Part shown: positions 33,733 through 43,590 of the stretch, in pieces
Position numbering within the stretch: position 1 is the first letter of the stretch
Layout of the letters: each line of letters opens with the position of its first letter
Assembly: GCA_958299035.1 (NCBI GenBank)
Contig: CATQJL010000223.1
Span: 83,588,753-83,652,752, forward strand
Direction of reading: 5' to 3'
DNA length: 64,000 nt
Source: Cylicocyclus nassatus
Taxonomy: Eukaryota > Nematoda > Chromadorea > Rhabditida > Strongylidae
The notes under the pieces: generated by a model
The model's database searches: none
Seen by the model: only the letters and a program-made list of their open reading frames with translations
Told to the model about the DNA's origin: nothing
Position numbers and translations under genes: made by a program

Positions 33733-34924
33733 TAAGAAAAATTGGTAGGGGAGTTGCTTGCAAGGAAAGCAATGGCGAATCATCAAAATGGCAAATGGAC
33801 AATGATGAAAAATTCGTTTTAGGACTTGAATAATGGAGATTTGCAGAATTTTGACGCAAATTGTGTGATTACGGCGGAAAATGATATTTTGAAAAGGGCA
33901 AAAATTGCCATAATCAGCAGGTCTTAACGATTTATGCTTTTTTCTATACTAATAGCACAATTGCTGAAGTACACTATACGAAAACTGCGGTTCACGAAAT
34001 TCTTCTAAAACCTCAATGACGAGCTAGTGAGGAGTTTTTAAAATTTTTACAAGGGAAGGACCCCAAGCTGCAGTAGTGATCTGGGTCAAAATGTATATCA
34101 TCGGATACGTTGCGAGAACCTGATTTCACAGCTATCTTCCATATCTGGTAACTGACATAACAAAAAGACTTTCGTAATTGCTTTAGAACAGTTTGTGCCA
34201 TGTTTTGTCGTGAAATGGTACGGATATGACCTATATATAATTTCTATTTCAACCGGTTTTAGTGAAGCACTTATTATCGTCGAATAGCTCGAGTGAGATA
34301 CTGGAGTGAAACTTAGACGAAATTTGAAACAAAGCTTGCCTACGCCGACGAAACTTATTGCAAGAGCTTTTTGTAAAATAGTCGCTTCAAACATGCTTTT
34401 ATCGCTTGTCTCAAATATGCTTAATAGCCCGCATCGATTCTAGGACAGTTTAATGCCCTCCTGTAAAATGATAATGGTTCACGTTTGTTTCTAGTTTTAT
34501 ACCTATCTAAATCATATTCAGCATTTGAAAAAGAAAGGAAAATTTCCATTTAAGATTTCACCCTCCGCAGTATGGCACTCATTCCCGAAAAAATAATTAT
34601 AACCCCATCCAGGTTCTCGTTTCGCAGATATGAAAACAGTATTCGAACCAGCATCAAAAGGCGCATTTTTTGATGTACAAACCATTATGAATGGCCGACG
34701 TCACCAAGTATCCCTCCCTGCTTAGGTGAGGAGTTATAAAATTGAAATACAATCAATGCATACTCTAACGTTCTCTTTTTCTTTGTTCTTTACTTGAAGA
34801 ATATCTCAGTGCTTTGACTTCAAAATTTAATCGAACAGAGAACTTTTTTGGTTCAGGAAAACTTTATGTCCCATCAATTTACATACTATTCGAAAACTTG
34901 GAACATATGAAATCGTCGTAGATC

Positions 34925-35058
34925 TAGCTAATAAGAGAAGACAGAGTCTCGTAAGACTCTTGGAAAGCACAGGAAAGGAGATCATGGAGGAGATGATTTT
35001 GAAGTCCAGTGTTGCATTTTGGCCATCGAAGAACATATTGCTGCTCGAAAAGCGTTAG
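34925..35058 (+). pseudogene. Penelope-like element, C-terminal fragment in the left arm
   Basis: The plus-strand frame LANKRRQSLVRLLESTGKEI through LLLEKR and stop is the same as the C-terminus of the GIY-YIG frame at 36734-37018 on the minus strand. The upstream GIY-YIG and reverse-transcriptase parts present in the right arm are missing; the join lies at about 34918-34921. It points towards the palindrome centre. Confidence 0.75.
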
Positions 35059-35095
35059 AGGCTTCATTCATACTTGCTCGTAATTCCAAAATGAG

Positions 35096-36696
35096 CATGG
35101 AAGCATGAAAGGTTAGCGATATTATATTTCAGCTATATCTTCCCAATGCCTACTTCATTCTAAGCCTGATACTGGTGTAAGTACTATACAACATACAATA
35201 GATTCTCATACGAGCTGTTTACAAATGCGACGCCAATTTTTCGATGCCGTGCCTTTTCATTTCTCGCTTTACTTGTGCAGTAAGACATGCATATTGTCGA
35301 CTTTAAGTCAAAGGAAGCAAAGCACAGCATTGACAAATTGGAACCTCTTGGCCCTCACGGCTCCATCGATATAATATGCTTCTCACAGGTGCAACAGATG
35401 AAGCAATTTCTTTGCCCCTTCACTATAGGGCCTGCATCTGGATGACTCCTTTTGCCTGAGGTAGGGACAGGACTAGAGTCACAACATATCGGTAGAAAAA
35501 AACCCCTATGATAAAATGCACATTGTTTGGGAACGCCGGCTGCTGCTTATTCTTAGTCAGTGCATGGCAAGTGCTTTTACGTTTGCGGAGGAAAAGGCAA
35601 GGTTGTGGCCTCCTGTCTCTGTCATAGTGGCTTAATTTTGATAACTAAATTAACCTAAAAATTTGAAAGTCTGATTTTTGAATAAGCACCATTGTTCAAT
35701 GAAAGCAAGTTGTTGCAGGGGGAATTATGCAGGAATGGAAAGTCTGGTCTGGCTAATGACAGTTGCATGTTCGCTGACAAGAATTACTGTTTTTTTATTG
35801 TAGATCGTAATAGAAAATAAAGGAGCAATCAGATCCCTTAGTTATACAGCTTTTTCATCACATCCGAAGCTTCAAAAATACCTTTTTTCCACCAAAAATG
35901 AAGCACGAATAATTTACAAAGCTAGGTGATGTTGTAGCAGCTCTCACTTCTCGCTTCGCAGAATAGCTAGAAAAAAGAGAAGTGTTCTGTCAATTTCTCG
36001 TGCTCTTAGCCATCGAATAAAATGTTTGTGCATAAAGCTTTCCCGCTCCTGATAGATCTGCTCCGGCGACAGAAGAAAGCCGAGAAATTGAGGGGGTGGA
36101 GTGGGGCAGGCTAATTGTGAAGTTCTCCATCATATTTTTGAAGAGTTAAGAGTTTTTTCATCATAATCTATGAACAATTAGAATACTCACCAAACGGATT
36201 CGAAAAAGGCCACCCTTTTTCCCTAGCGTCCCTTTACTCGGAGGTACATGGCGTGTAAGCTGAAAACATGGCGTGTTTTGCAAAAAAGTTTCTATTTTCA
36301 AAGATCAAATGACAATCCCGAATTGCCTTTGTTACAGAGAGAGGCTTTGCCTGCGAACGTAGACGGTCTCGTTCTATATCGTTTAAGCCGTAACAGGTTT
36401 TTAAGAGAACACTTTATTTACTGCCCAAGTTTCGAAATGCCGTTTTCAGAGGCCTGAAAGTGAGTCAATCACTCATCATAAGTTCTGAAGTTGAACAGCT
36501 TATCAAACGTTCGTGGTGAGAAGCGTAAGGGTGTTAGCTCTCTCTCTCTCTCACGTTTGCCCACAGCAAATGATAACAAAATGAGGGTCCGAGTAAGTAA
36601 GTACGACACGCTTAAGTAGTGTAGGCTACTCATAGCTTGCAAAATGGCAAAAACGGCTTCAGATCACTAGTGGTAGACAAATGTTAGTTCTTGCTG
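35096..36696. other. Central spacer of the palindrome
   Basis: The arms stop matching at about 35095 and 36697. 35165-35400 is a diverged copy of the arm sequence 32600-32830 (GTTTACAAATGCGACGCCA, GTGCCTTTTCATTTCTCGC). The plus frame 36248-36457 (69 codons; includes LPANVDGLVLYRLSRNRFL) is protein-like and complete from ATG to stop, but I cannot assign it and rate it weak. A (TC)n tract lies near 36540-36552. Confidence 0.5.
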
Positions 36697-36733
36697 TTCA
36701 TTTTGGAATTACGAGCAAGTATGAATGAAGCCT

Positions 36734-37491
36734 CTAACGCTTTTCGAGCAGCAATATGTTCTTCGATGGCCAAAATGCAACACTGGACTTCAAAATCATC
36801 TCCTCCATGATCTCCTTTCCTGTGCTTTCCAAGAGTCTTACGAGACTCTGTCTTCTCTTATTAGCTAGATGTTCGCTGACACGTAATTGATGTGGTCGAC
36901 CAGTTTCGCCTATGTAAATTACATGGCAAATCTTACACTTCAACTGGTAAATCACTACACATTTCGAACAGTCTCCTAATCTCTCATCTGTGCAAACAAC
37001 GCATTTCTGATTACGCATTGTCTGTCATACAATCTATCGCGGTTTGCTTTTTGATGTTGTCTTGGGGTATGTTCACTAGAACAACATCATCCGCCAATTG
37101 CGCCTGTATTAAGCATTCCATGAAAGCGTTGCTTATTCTACCGGACAAGAACGGTAAGCTTAGTGATATACGTGATCGAATCTGACTGCTACCGTTTGCG
37201 CACTTTCGTGCGAGACTTGGACTGCAGTCGGTAACCCATTAGCAACTATCTCGTACGCCACTTCGTAGATTCCAGTCTTTCAAATTCACCGCTGCAAACA
37301 CTGCTTGCTGTTCCAAACATATTGCAAATAATCGCTCGTTTTACAGAAGATGGATGCGCAGATCTGGCATGCAGAATTATATTTTTAGAACCCTCCTTCC
37401 GATACCATTTGACGTATGCGCCTCCGTTTTCCAACATCACCCGTGTATTAAGATATGGTAGCCAGCCATCGTGTGGTTTTTGTCTTGTCAA
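36734..37491 (-). pseudogene. Penelope-like retroelement, RT C-terminus plus GIY-YIG endonuclease, frameshifted
   Basis: On the minus strand, 37491-37246 encodes the end of a Penelope-type reverse transcriptase: DGWLPYLNTRVML, YVKWYRKEGS, then ILHARSAHPSSVKRAI, the segment that usually precedes the RT end. The linker 37245-37019 has stops but retains VNIPQDNIKKQ. 37018-36734 encodes the GIY-YIG domain: CSKCVVIYQLKCKICHVIYI, GETGRPHQLRVSEH, then a 40-residue tail. The catalytic-region layout VIY-(~10)-YIGETGRP-R-EH matches Penelope endonucleases. Frame breaks between the two parts, and no upstream RT palm, make it a 5'-truncated relic. Its 3' end faces the palindrome centre. Confidence 0.85.
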
Positions 37492-38988
37492 GTTGATGTG
37501 CTGCGATTGTTCATTGGAAACTCAAAGCACCCATCCAATTCGGATTGAATTGCAGTAGAAATGTAACAGTAAAGTGTAATTGAGTGTTCTTCTGAAACCT
37601 GTCACGGCTCGAACAAAATTGAACATTATCTACAAACATGCCAAGGGTTTACAACAAGGAGACGTACAATCTACTTGTAGACACGATCTCTTTTTTTGAA
37701 CTTTTTTCTTTCAGAAATGGAGCAAATGAGCAAGTGATTGCACTGTATATCTGTTAAGGGATTGTTATATTCAAATTAGAAGACCTGGATAGAAAGAGAG
37801 GGCCTACGACGATTTCATATGTTCCAAGTTTTCGAATAGTATGTAAATTGATGGGACATAAAGTTTTCCTGAACCAAAAAAGTTCTCTGTTCGATTAAAT
37901 TTTGAAGTCAAAGCACTGAGATATTCTTCAAGTAAAGAACAAAGAAAAAGAGAACGTTAGAGTATGCATTGATTGTATTTCAATTTTATAACTCCTCACC
38001 TAAGCAGGGAGGGATACTTGGTGACGTCGGCCATTCATAATGGTTTGTACATCAAAAAATGCGCCTTTTGATGCTGGTTCGAATACTGTTTTCATATCTG
38101 CGAAACGAGAACCTGGATGGGGTTATAATTATTTTTTCGGGAATGAGTGCCATACTGCGGAGGGTGAAATCTTAAATGGAAATTTTCCTTTCTTTTTCAA
38201 ATGCTGAATATGATTTAGATAGGTATAAAACTAGAAACAAACGTGAACCATTATCATTTTACAGGAGGGCATTAAACTGTCCTAGAATCGATGCGGGCTA
38301 TTAAGCATATTCGAGACAAGCGATAAAAGCATGTTTGAAGCGACTATTTTACAAAAAGCTCTTGCAATAAGTTTCGTCGGCGTAGGCAAGCTTTGTTTCA
38401 AATTTCGTCTAAGTTTCACTCCAGTATCTCACTCGAGCTATTCGACGATAATAAGTGCTTCACTAAAACCGGTTGAAATAGAAATTATATATAGGTCATA
38501 TCCGTACCATTTCACGACAAAACATGGCACAAACTGTTCTAAAGCAATTACGAAAGTCTTTTTGTTATGTCAGTTACCAGATATGGAAGATAGCTGTGAA
38601 ATCAGGTTCTCGCAACGTATCCGATGATATACATTTTGACCCAGATCGCTACTGCAGCTTGGGGTCCTTCCCTTGTAAAAATTTTAAAAACTCCTCACTA
38701 GCTCGTCATTGTTTTAGAAGAATTTCGTGAACCGCAGTTTTCGTATAGTGTACTTCAGCAATTGTGCTATTAGTATAGAAAAAGCATAAATCGTTAAGAC
38801 CTGCTGATTATGGCAATTTTTGCCCTTTTCAAAATATCATTTTCCGCCGTAATCACACAATTTGCGTCAAAATTCTGCAAATCTCCATTATTCAAGTCCT
38901 AAAACGAATTTTTCATCATTGTCCATTTGCCATTTTGATGATTCGCCATTGCTTTCCTTGCAAGCAACTCCCCTACCAATTTTTCTTA

Positions 38989-39226
38989 GGCCTTGGGCAT
39001 GATTCATGTGAATTCATCGCCTCGCAAACTTTCCAGCAAGACAACTGTTATGGGTTCATTGCTTGCCGATCTCCCTGCATTTCGGTTGTGATAGTTTTCC
39101 AGAACGAGTAATTGGACTAACTATCACAACCGCAATGCAAGCTGATCGAATGCAATGGACTCATAGCAGTTGTCTTATCGGGAGAATCGTAAGGCGATGA
39201 GATCGTGTGAACTATGCCTGAAGCCC
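38989..39226. mobile_element. TTA-flanked MITE (PIF/Harbinger-like), copy 3, right arm
   Basis: The ends GGCCTTGGGCATGATTCATG and GAACTATGCCTGAAGCCC are flanked by TTA (38986-38988 and 39227-39229). The mirror copy is 33495-33732. The unit near 48708 shows TTTTCTTACGG without the element, an empty site that confirms the TTA target duplication. Confidence 0.9.
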
Positions 39227-39336
39227 TTACGGTAATCTTGATGAAAACCGCTATTTAGACTATGAAGTGTAGTCTGACACTCGTCGCCATCGCCACGCTC
39301 TGCATCTACTCACTGTGCATGCCACGAATAGTGCCA

Positions 39337-39968
39337 GGAACGATCCCAACTTAAGGTGGCGAATTGGAATGAACCGCATATCATTAGATGCGCCTTGATG
39401 AGCTGATTGCAAAACTACCTTCCATATCTGCGACAACGTTATCTGGAAGAAGTTATGAAAAATTAAAAACGTGAAGTACTGGGGCTTTTAGTGCATAATT
39501 CGCTTCAAGATCCAACTTGGAAGTGTATGACTAGCATGATATTGAGTGTACTGATTTCAAGGAATGCTCACACTCTAAAGAAACACAAATAAGTGTTTTT
39601 GAACAACTAATTTTCGAGGTTTTGCTATGTATATTTGCCAAATTTAGACTTTTCATTGCTCATAGCTTTTACCAAAGAACTGTAGTTACTTTTTAGCTGT
39701 TCAAAAACATTTATTTGCGTTTCTTTTGAATGCTAGCATTCTGTGAAATCAGTACACATAGTATGATGCTAGTCGTACACTTCCAAGTTGGATTTTAAAG
39801 CAAATTATGCATCAAAACCCCCGTTACTTCACATTTTTAACCTTTCATAAATTCTTCCAGATAATGTTGTCGCAGATATGGAAGGTAGGTTTGGAATCAG
39901 CTCATCAAGACGCATCTAAAGGTATGCGGTTTATTCCAATTCGCCACCTTAAGTTGGGATCGTTCCCT
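39337..39968. mobile_element. Foldback element GGAACGATCCCAACTTAAGG
   Basis: GGAACGATCCCAACTTAAGG at 39337 pairs with CCTTAAGTTGGGATCGTTCC near 39966, with arms of about 250 bp that include CATATCTGCGACAACGTTAT. Its ATATGGAAGGTAG and ATCATTAGATGC segments are also found at 48300 and 48000, and GATATGGAAGATAGCTGTGA at 38580, so an interspersed family is involved. It is part of the insertion in the copy-3 secreted gene. Confidence 0.7.
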
Positions 39969-40694
39969 TGTAGAAGTTTTATTGAAAAATTATGTGAATG
40001 AATGTTGTGGCAAGCTTTTTTTCTGAAAATTTCCCACTATCAAGAAAATGGGTAAATGGCTCGTTTGCAGCGCAGAGAAAACGAAATCGCGCGAGACTTG
40101 GTGTGTATACGCGCAGTAGGACTAAGGAACAGTGTATAAAAAATTATGAAAAACTTATGTGAATGAAAAGCGTGCTTAACTTTTTTCAAATTAGATGAGC
40201 CATTGCCCACCTAATGCCCACTGAGGTGGGCAAAACTTTCAATTCACATAATTTTTTCAGAATTTTTACATAAATCTGCTGTTCACCTAAAGTTTACTAT
40301 ATGGTGAGATTTTGGTTCCGAAACTCCTCCTCTTGTCTTTGTTAGAGCCCAAAATCACATCAGCAGCCTAGCTTTCTGTGATGGAAAGCCCAGTCAATCG
40401 ATACGCGCGGGAACGGCGTCTCTCAGTCCTATGACTGCGTTCTTTTGATATCTTTTCATTCCTTCATCATTTTCCTTGCTTATTCTTCTTCCTGTTTTCT
40501 ATCTTGATACAGGTGAGGAGTAATTAGAGGAATTTGAGCATTTTGGGCGCTTTTGAGCGCTTTTAGGCGAAGTGTGGCCGGTGCTCTCGTTCCACAAGCA
40601 CAAAGCGTCATTTTTGGGCTTAAGCGGGTATTCGTAAAAACTATTGGGGTCAAAGAGGAATTCGTTTTGGAAAACCCCGTCTGCCCAACTCGTG
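39969..40694. other. Remainder of the insertion in copy 3
   Basis: There is no frame of interest. The last part (40640-40694, ending CTCGTGCCGGGCCCTGAACC) resembles 8940-9015, marking an interspersed repeat of unknown class. The two minus-strand ORFs at 40480-40975 are frames across the pseudogene and are not genes. Confidence 0.45.
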
Positions 40695-41403
40695 CCGGGC
40701 CCTGAACCCGATGGCTCCGCAGGTAGAACGACCACAGCACGGATCGTACCCACAACCGCAAGCACCTCAGCCACATCAGCCACTGCAATCAAGTCTAGGA
40801 TCGGCTTTCCAGTCATACCAGCAAGGTGGATCAGGTCGGCGGTTGCCTTCACGTCCACGGTCGCCAGTCCCGCCATACCAGCCAATTGACGATGGTCTAC
40901 GGCGTCATTGAGATTAGATACTGATCGAGTGTCGAATAAATATGGACAGAAAAAAATAGTTGATGAGCATAACAAAGCCTGACATGTAGAATATTTGATG
41001 TATAAAAAAGCAAACAGAACAATTCTCCCTGTGCATGCCGGAGTAAGTTTATCTCAATGAATGCTTACTCAAAATTTTCGCTCATGGAGACCAAGTATCC
41101 AAATTGCACTTCGAACTAAATGAACAATTCGTGGAAGAATTTTATCACTGACTCATATCTTATGCCGACTGAGCGGTGAGGTTTCAGACTTGGTTCTCAT
41201 GCTGTGATTTTGTTCTTTTGATTTAAGTGCGACATTTTGCATGTCTTATGCACAGGAAATGAAAAAAGTGAGAAATGAAAAGGCACCTGCATAAGCAAAA
41301 GTGGCGTTGCATTTGCAAACAGTATTCATCTGAGAATCCATTATATGTCGTATACAACAGTATTAGATGCTTAGATCAGAGTAGGATTGGGAGCTGTAAA
41401 TAA

Positions 41404-41446
41404 AATCAAATCCTAGCAATCCTACGGGTCGGGGCAGATATATTAG
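41404..41446 (-). mobile_element. Helitron-like 3' terminus in the right palindrome arm
   Basis: On the minus strand AATATATCTGCCCCGACCCG and TAGGATTGCTAG repeat the terminus at 32524-32558. The pair shows the terminus was present before the arms were duplicated. Confidence 0.45.
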
Positions 41447-42665
41447 CATTTGCCTAGTAAGACTGCATCTAGCTGCATCTAATTCTCAATAGCCATTCTT
41501 CACTTTTCGACAAAAGCTTGGTAAATGAAAAATCAAGTTGCCCGGTAAACACAAAATCATACCATCCATTTCAAAATACCGCAATCAAATTACCATCAGA
41601 ACAGTTCTATTTTCGTTGCTTGATCACGGTCAACACATCAATTCCTTGACAAAGCTAGCTAGAACAATTTGCATGCTGGATCTTCACTCTGGGAGCAAAT
41701 GCATTTTCTGCGCAGATTCCTTCGAGATTGAGATTTCCCCGAATTTCACGAACAATGTGGAGAAAGCAAAACTTTTTGCTGCAAAAATTGTTCGAGCGCA
41801 GAAATAATACTAGCTTAGCTCTACCGGCGAGACCAAGCTCAAAAGAGAGCTTTGCAAAGTGTTAGCAGACCTGCCAGCGACACAGCATCCTACTCGCAGC
41901 GTCTTCTTCGAGAGAGAAAATGCATTTTATGCTTATCAAAATTTCACAAAATTTGAGTGGCAAAGCAAAATTTTTGCTAGAAAGAATGCTGAGCTCCTGA
42001 AAACTTGGACTATTCCTTGAAAAAATTAACGATTACCTAAGGCTGAAGGGAAAAAACAGAGTATTGCCGTAGCAAGGATTATGTAAGTGAGGATCGTGAC
42101 TGTGCAATGAAAATTACATAACAGAAACGGTAATGTGATGCTGTTTCCTACGAGTGTTACTATGATGACACGCTCAGTCATGGAAATGAGCCACGGATAC
42201 AGTAGTTTCGAACATTTGGATGTCGCGGCGATAATGCACAATTTCGAAATCACTTTCTACGCACAACCTGCGTCTCTCTCTTACCATTATCGCGGATTTT
42301 CAAGGTTTAAATCTCTGCGAAAAAGTGTGAAGTCTCGCGCGCCCGCACTGCCAAAAACTTTCCCTGCACGCTGAGAAGGGTGTCAAGGTGGGAGACGAGG
42401 AGGCATTTTTTGCCTGTTTTCAGTTTATAGTAAGAAAGATTTGTATATAAGAAAGATATCCAACACTCCTATACTTTCGTAGTTGACACTGATTATAGCA
42501 GATGCCGAAGCATTAACTTTATTAGATGATTAGATGATGATGGTGAAAGATGCGCAAAACACTAACCAAACTTATTTGCCGTAAACAAAGATTTGGCTCA
42601 TTTGTGCAAAAAGGAAAACTGCACAGTCATTCGATGAAGAATTGGGGCACCTTTAGGGTGCAAAA

Positions 42666-43086
42666 ATGGCGAAAATGGCGGAATTTTCCTTGCTAAGAAA
42701 ATATTTTGCAGGAGGCGTTCTGCAGGCCTGGTTTGCCCCTATGAATCACCACGGTAAGTTGCTACATAGCTCTCAATATGAGCTCTATAGCTTTCTTTAT
42801 ACTTGAGAAAATAACCCGCGAACATGACGACTTTCATGTCGACCTTACTCCCTTCTACCCCTCTGGTGTGCCAAAATACTCATGTTTTGTAGACAAATCT
42901 TTGCAGCAGAATTTGCAGTTCTCAGAATGGACCAATCTGTGTAAAGTTACAGCCGTTACTTTGTAAGTGCCTTTCTTTCTGCCCTGACTTTCTTTACAAC
43001 TTAATATTTTCAGCTCGAAATTGGGCATAAATATTAAGATATCAAACACTCCAATTGCGTTGAGACAAGATGATATTCTCCATTAG
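42666..43086 (+). CDS. Compact three-exon orphan gene, 110 aa
   Basis: Exons 42666-42753, 42791-42962 and 43014-43086, with introns of 37 and 51 bp (GTAAGT donors at both; CTCTATAG and TTTTCAG acceptors). Both junctions keep phase, and the ORF runs from ATG to TAG. The protein is unrecognised. It begins MAKMAEFSLLRKYFAGG, has an acidic/aromatic middle (REHDDFHVDLTPFYPSGVP), two cysteines and an end with SKLGINIKISNTPIAL. There is no signal peptide or membrane segment. A mixed alpha/beta small protein is plausible; function is not assigned. It starts about 30 bp outside the right palindrome arm, and a diverged repeat unit follows it. The 37-bp intron is at the short limit, the main reason for caution. 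Confidence 0.6.
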
Positions 43087-43109
43087 CGTGTAATTGACAT
43101 TAACATGCA

Positions 43110-43470
43110 GATTGAGCAAAAATAGTAGCTTAAAACAAATGTGAACGATTATCATGCTACAGGAGAGCATTAAACTGTTGCAGAATTGATGCAGGTTGTT
43201 AAACATATTTGATGCAGCCCATAAAAGCATCTTCGAAGAGGGCATTGTGCTAAAAGCCTTTTGCAATTAGTTTCATCCGGTATAGTTAGGCTTTTATTGA
43301 ACTTTCTTCATAAATTTCACTCCAGTACTTCACGCGATCTATTCGACGACAATGTGTGCTTCACTCGGTTGATATAGAAATCATATTTAGGTCTCATCGA
43401 AACCATTTCGCGACCAAATTATGGCCAAAACTATTTTGGAACAATTACGAAAGTTTCTTTTGTTGCTGGG
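43110..43470. repeat. Third, diverged copy of the palindrome inner-arm unit
   Basis: TTATCATGCTACAGGAGAGC, AAGCATCTTCGAAG and TTTCACTCCAGTACTTCACG correspond in order to 38250-38560 and, reversed, 34100-34470. It appears to continue at 48285-49164 after about 4.8 kb of foldback elements inserted between. Confidence 0.7.
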
Positions 43471-43590
43471 ATTGAAAGCACAAACGAACAGCTACTCGTT
43501 ACGGATCCCAGGCATAAGCTAAACAACTACAGAAATCAAGTTCTTCGTACGGTCTTCAGCAAAAAATATGAGTATCGCGTCTGCGATACT
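43471..43590. other. Short unassigned link
   Basis: Sequence between the duplicated unit and the G-rich foldback. I see no gene or repeat of note. Confidence 0.4.

Larger units (their letters stand above)
31305..35095. repeat. Left arm of an ~11-kb imperfect palindrome
   Basis: This arm is the reverse complement of the right arm (36697-42640) over almost its whole length. For example, the minus-strand frame 34098-34394 has the same 98-residue translation as the plus-strand frame 38331-38627. It carries the secreted proline-rich gene (33073-33459), the 238-bp MITE (33495-33732), a Helitron-like terminus (32524-32558) and a Penelope-like fragment (34925-35058). Identity is very high from about 32,600 to 34,920 and lower further out (31,300-32,500). 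Confidence 0.9.
39262..40911 (+). pseudogene. Secreted proline-rich gene, copy 3, frameshifted and interrupted
   Basis: The signal-peptide part starts at ATG 39262 and matches the left-arm gene. A 1-bp deletion at the CTCTGCATCT position shifts the frame, so the reading ends after about 31 residues. 39337-40694 is inserted sequence, and the host lost about 120 bp of coding sequence at that place. The gene resumes at 40704 (MAPQVERPQHG) and runs to the DDGLRRH end at 40911, with AATAAA at 40935. The left-arm copy is open, so the damage postdates the inverted duplication. Confidence 0.8.
36697..42640. repeat. Right arm of the ~11-kb imperfect palindrome
   Basis: Reverse complement of 31305-35095. 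It is longer because it keeps about 930 bp of the Penelope-like element (36871-37800) missing on the left, and because it has a 1.36-kb insertion (39337-40694) in the secreted-gene copy. Outer pairing runs to about 42637 (AAATGAGCCAAATCTTTG on the minus strand against AAATGAGCCAAATCTTTT at 31343). Confidence 0.9.

Noticed and set aside
34098..34394. 98-codon ORF with an identical translation in both palindrome arms (38331-38627)
   Set aside because: The identity comes from the inverted duplication itself. The diverged copy at 43110-43470 does not keep the frame, so it is not evidence for a protein.
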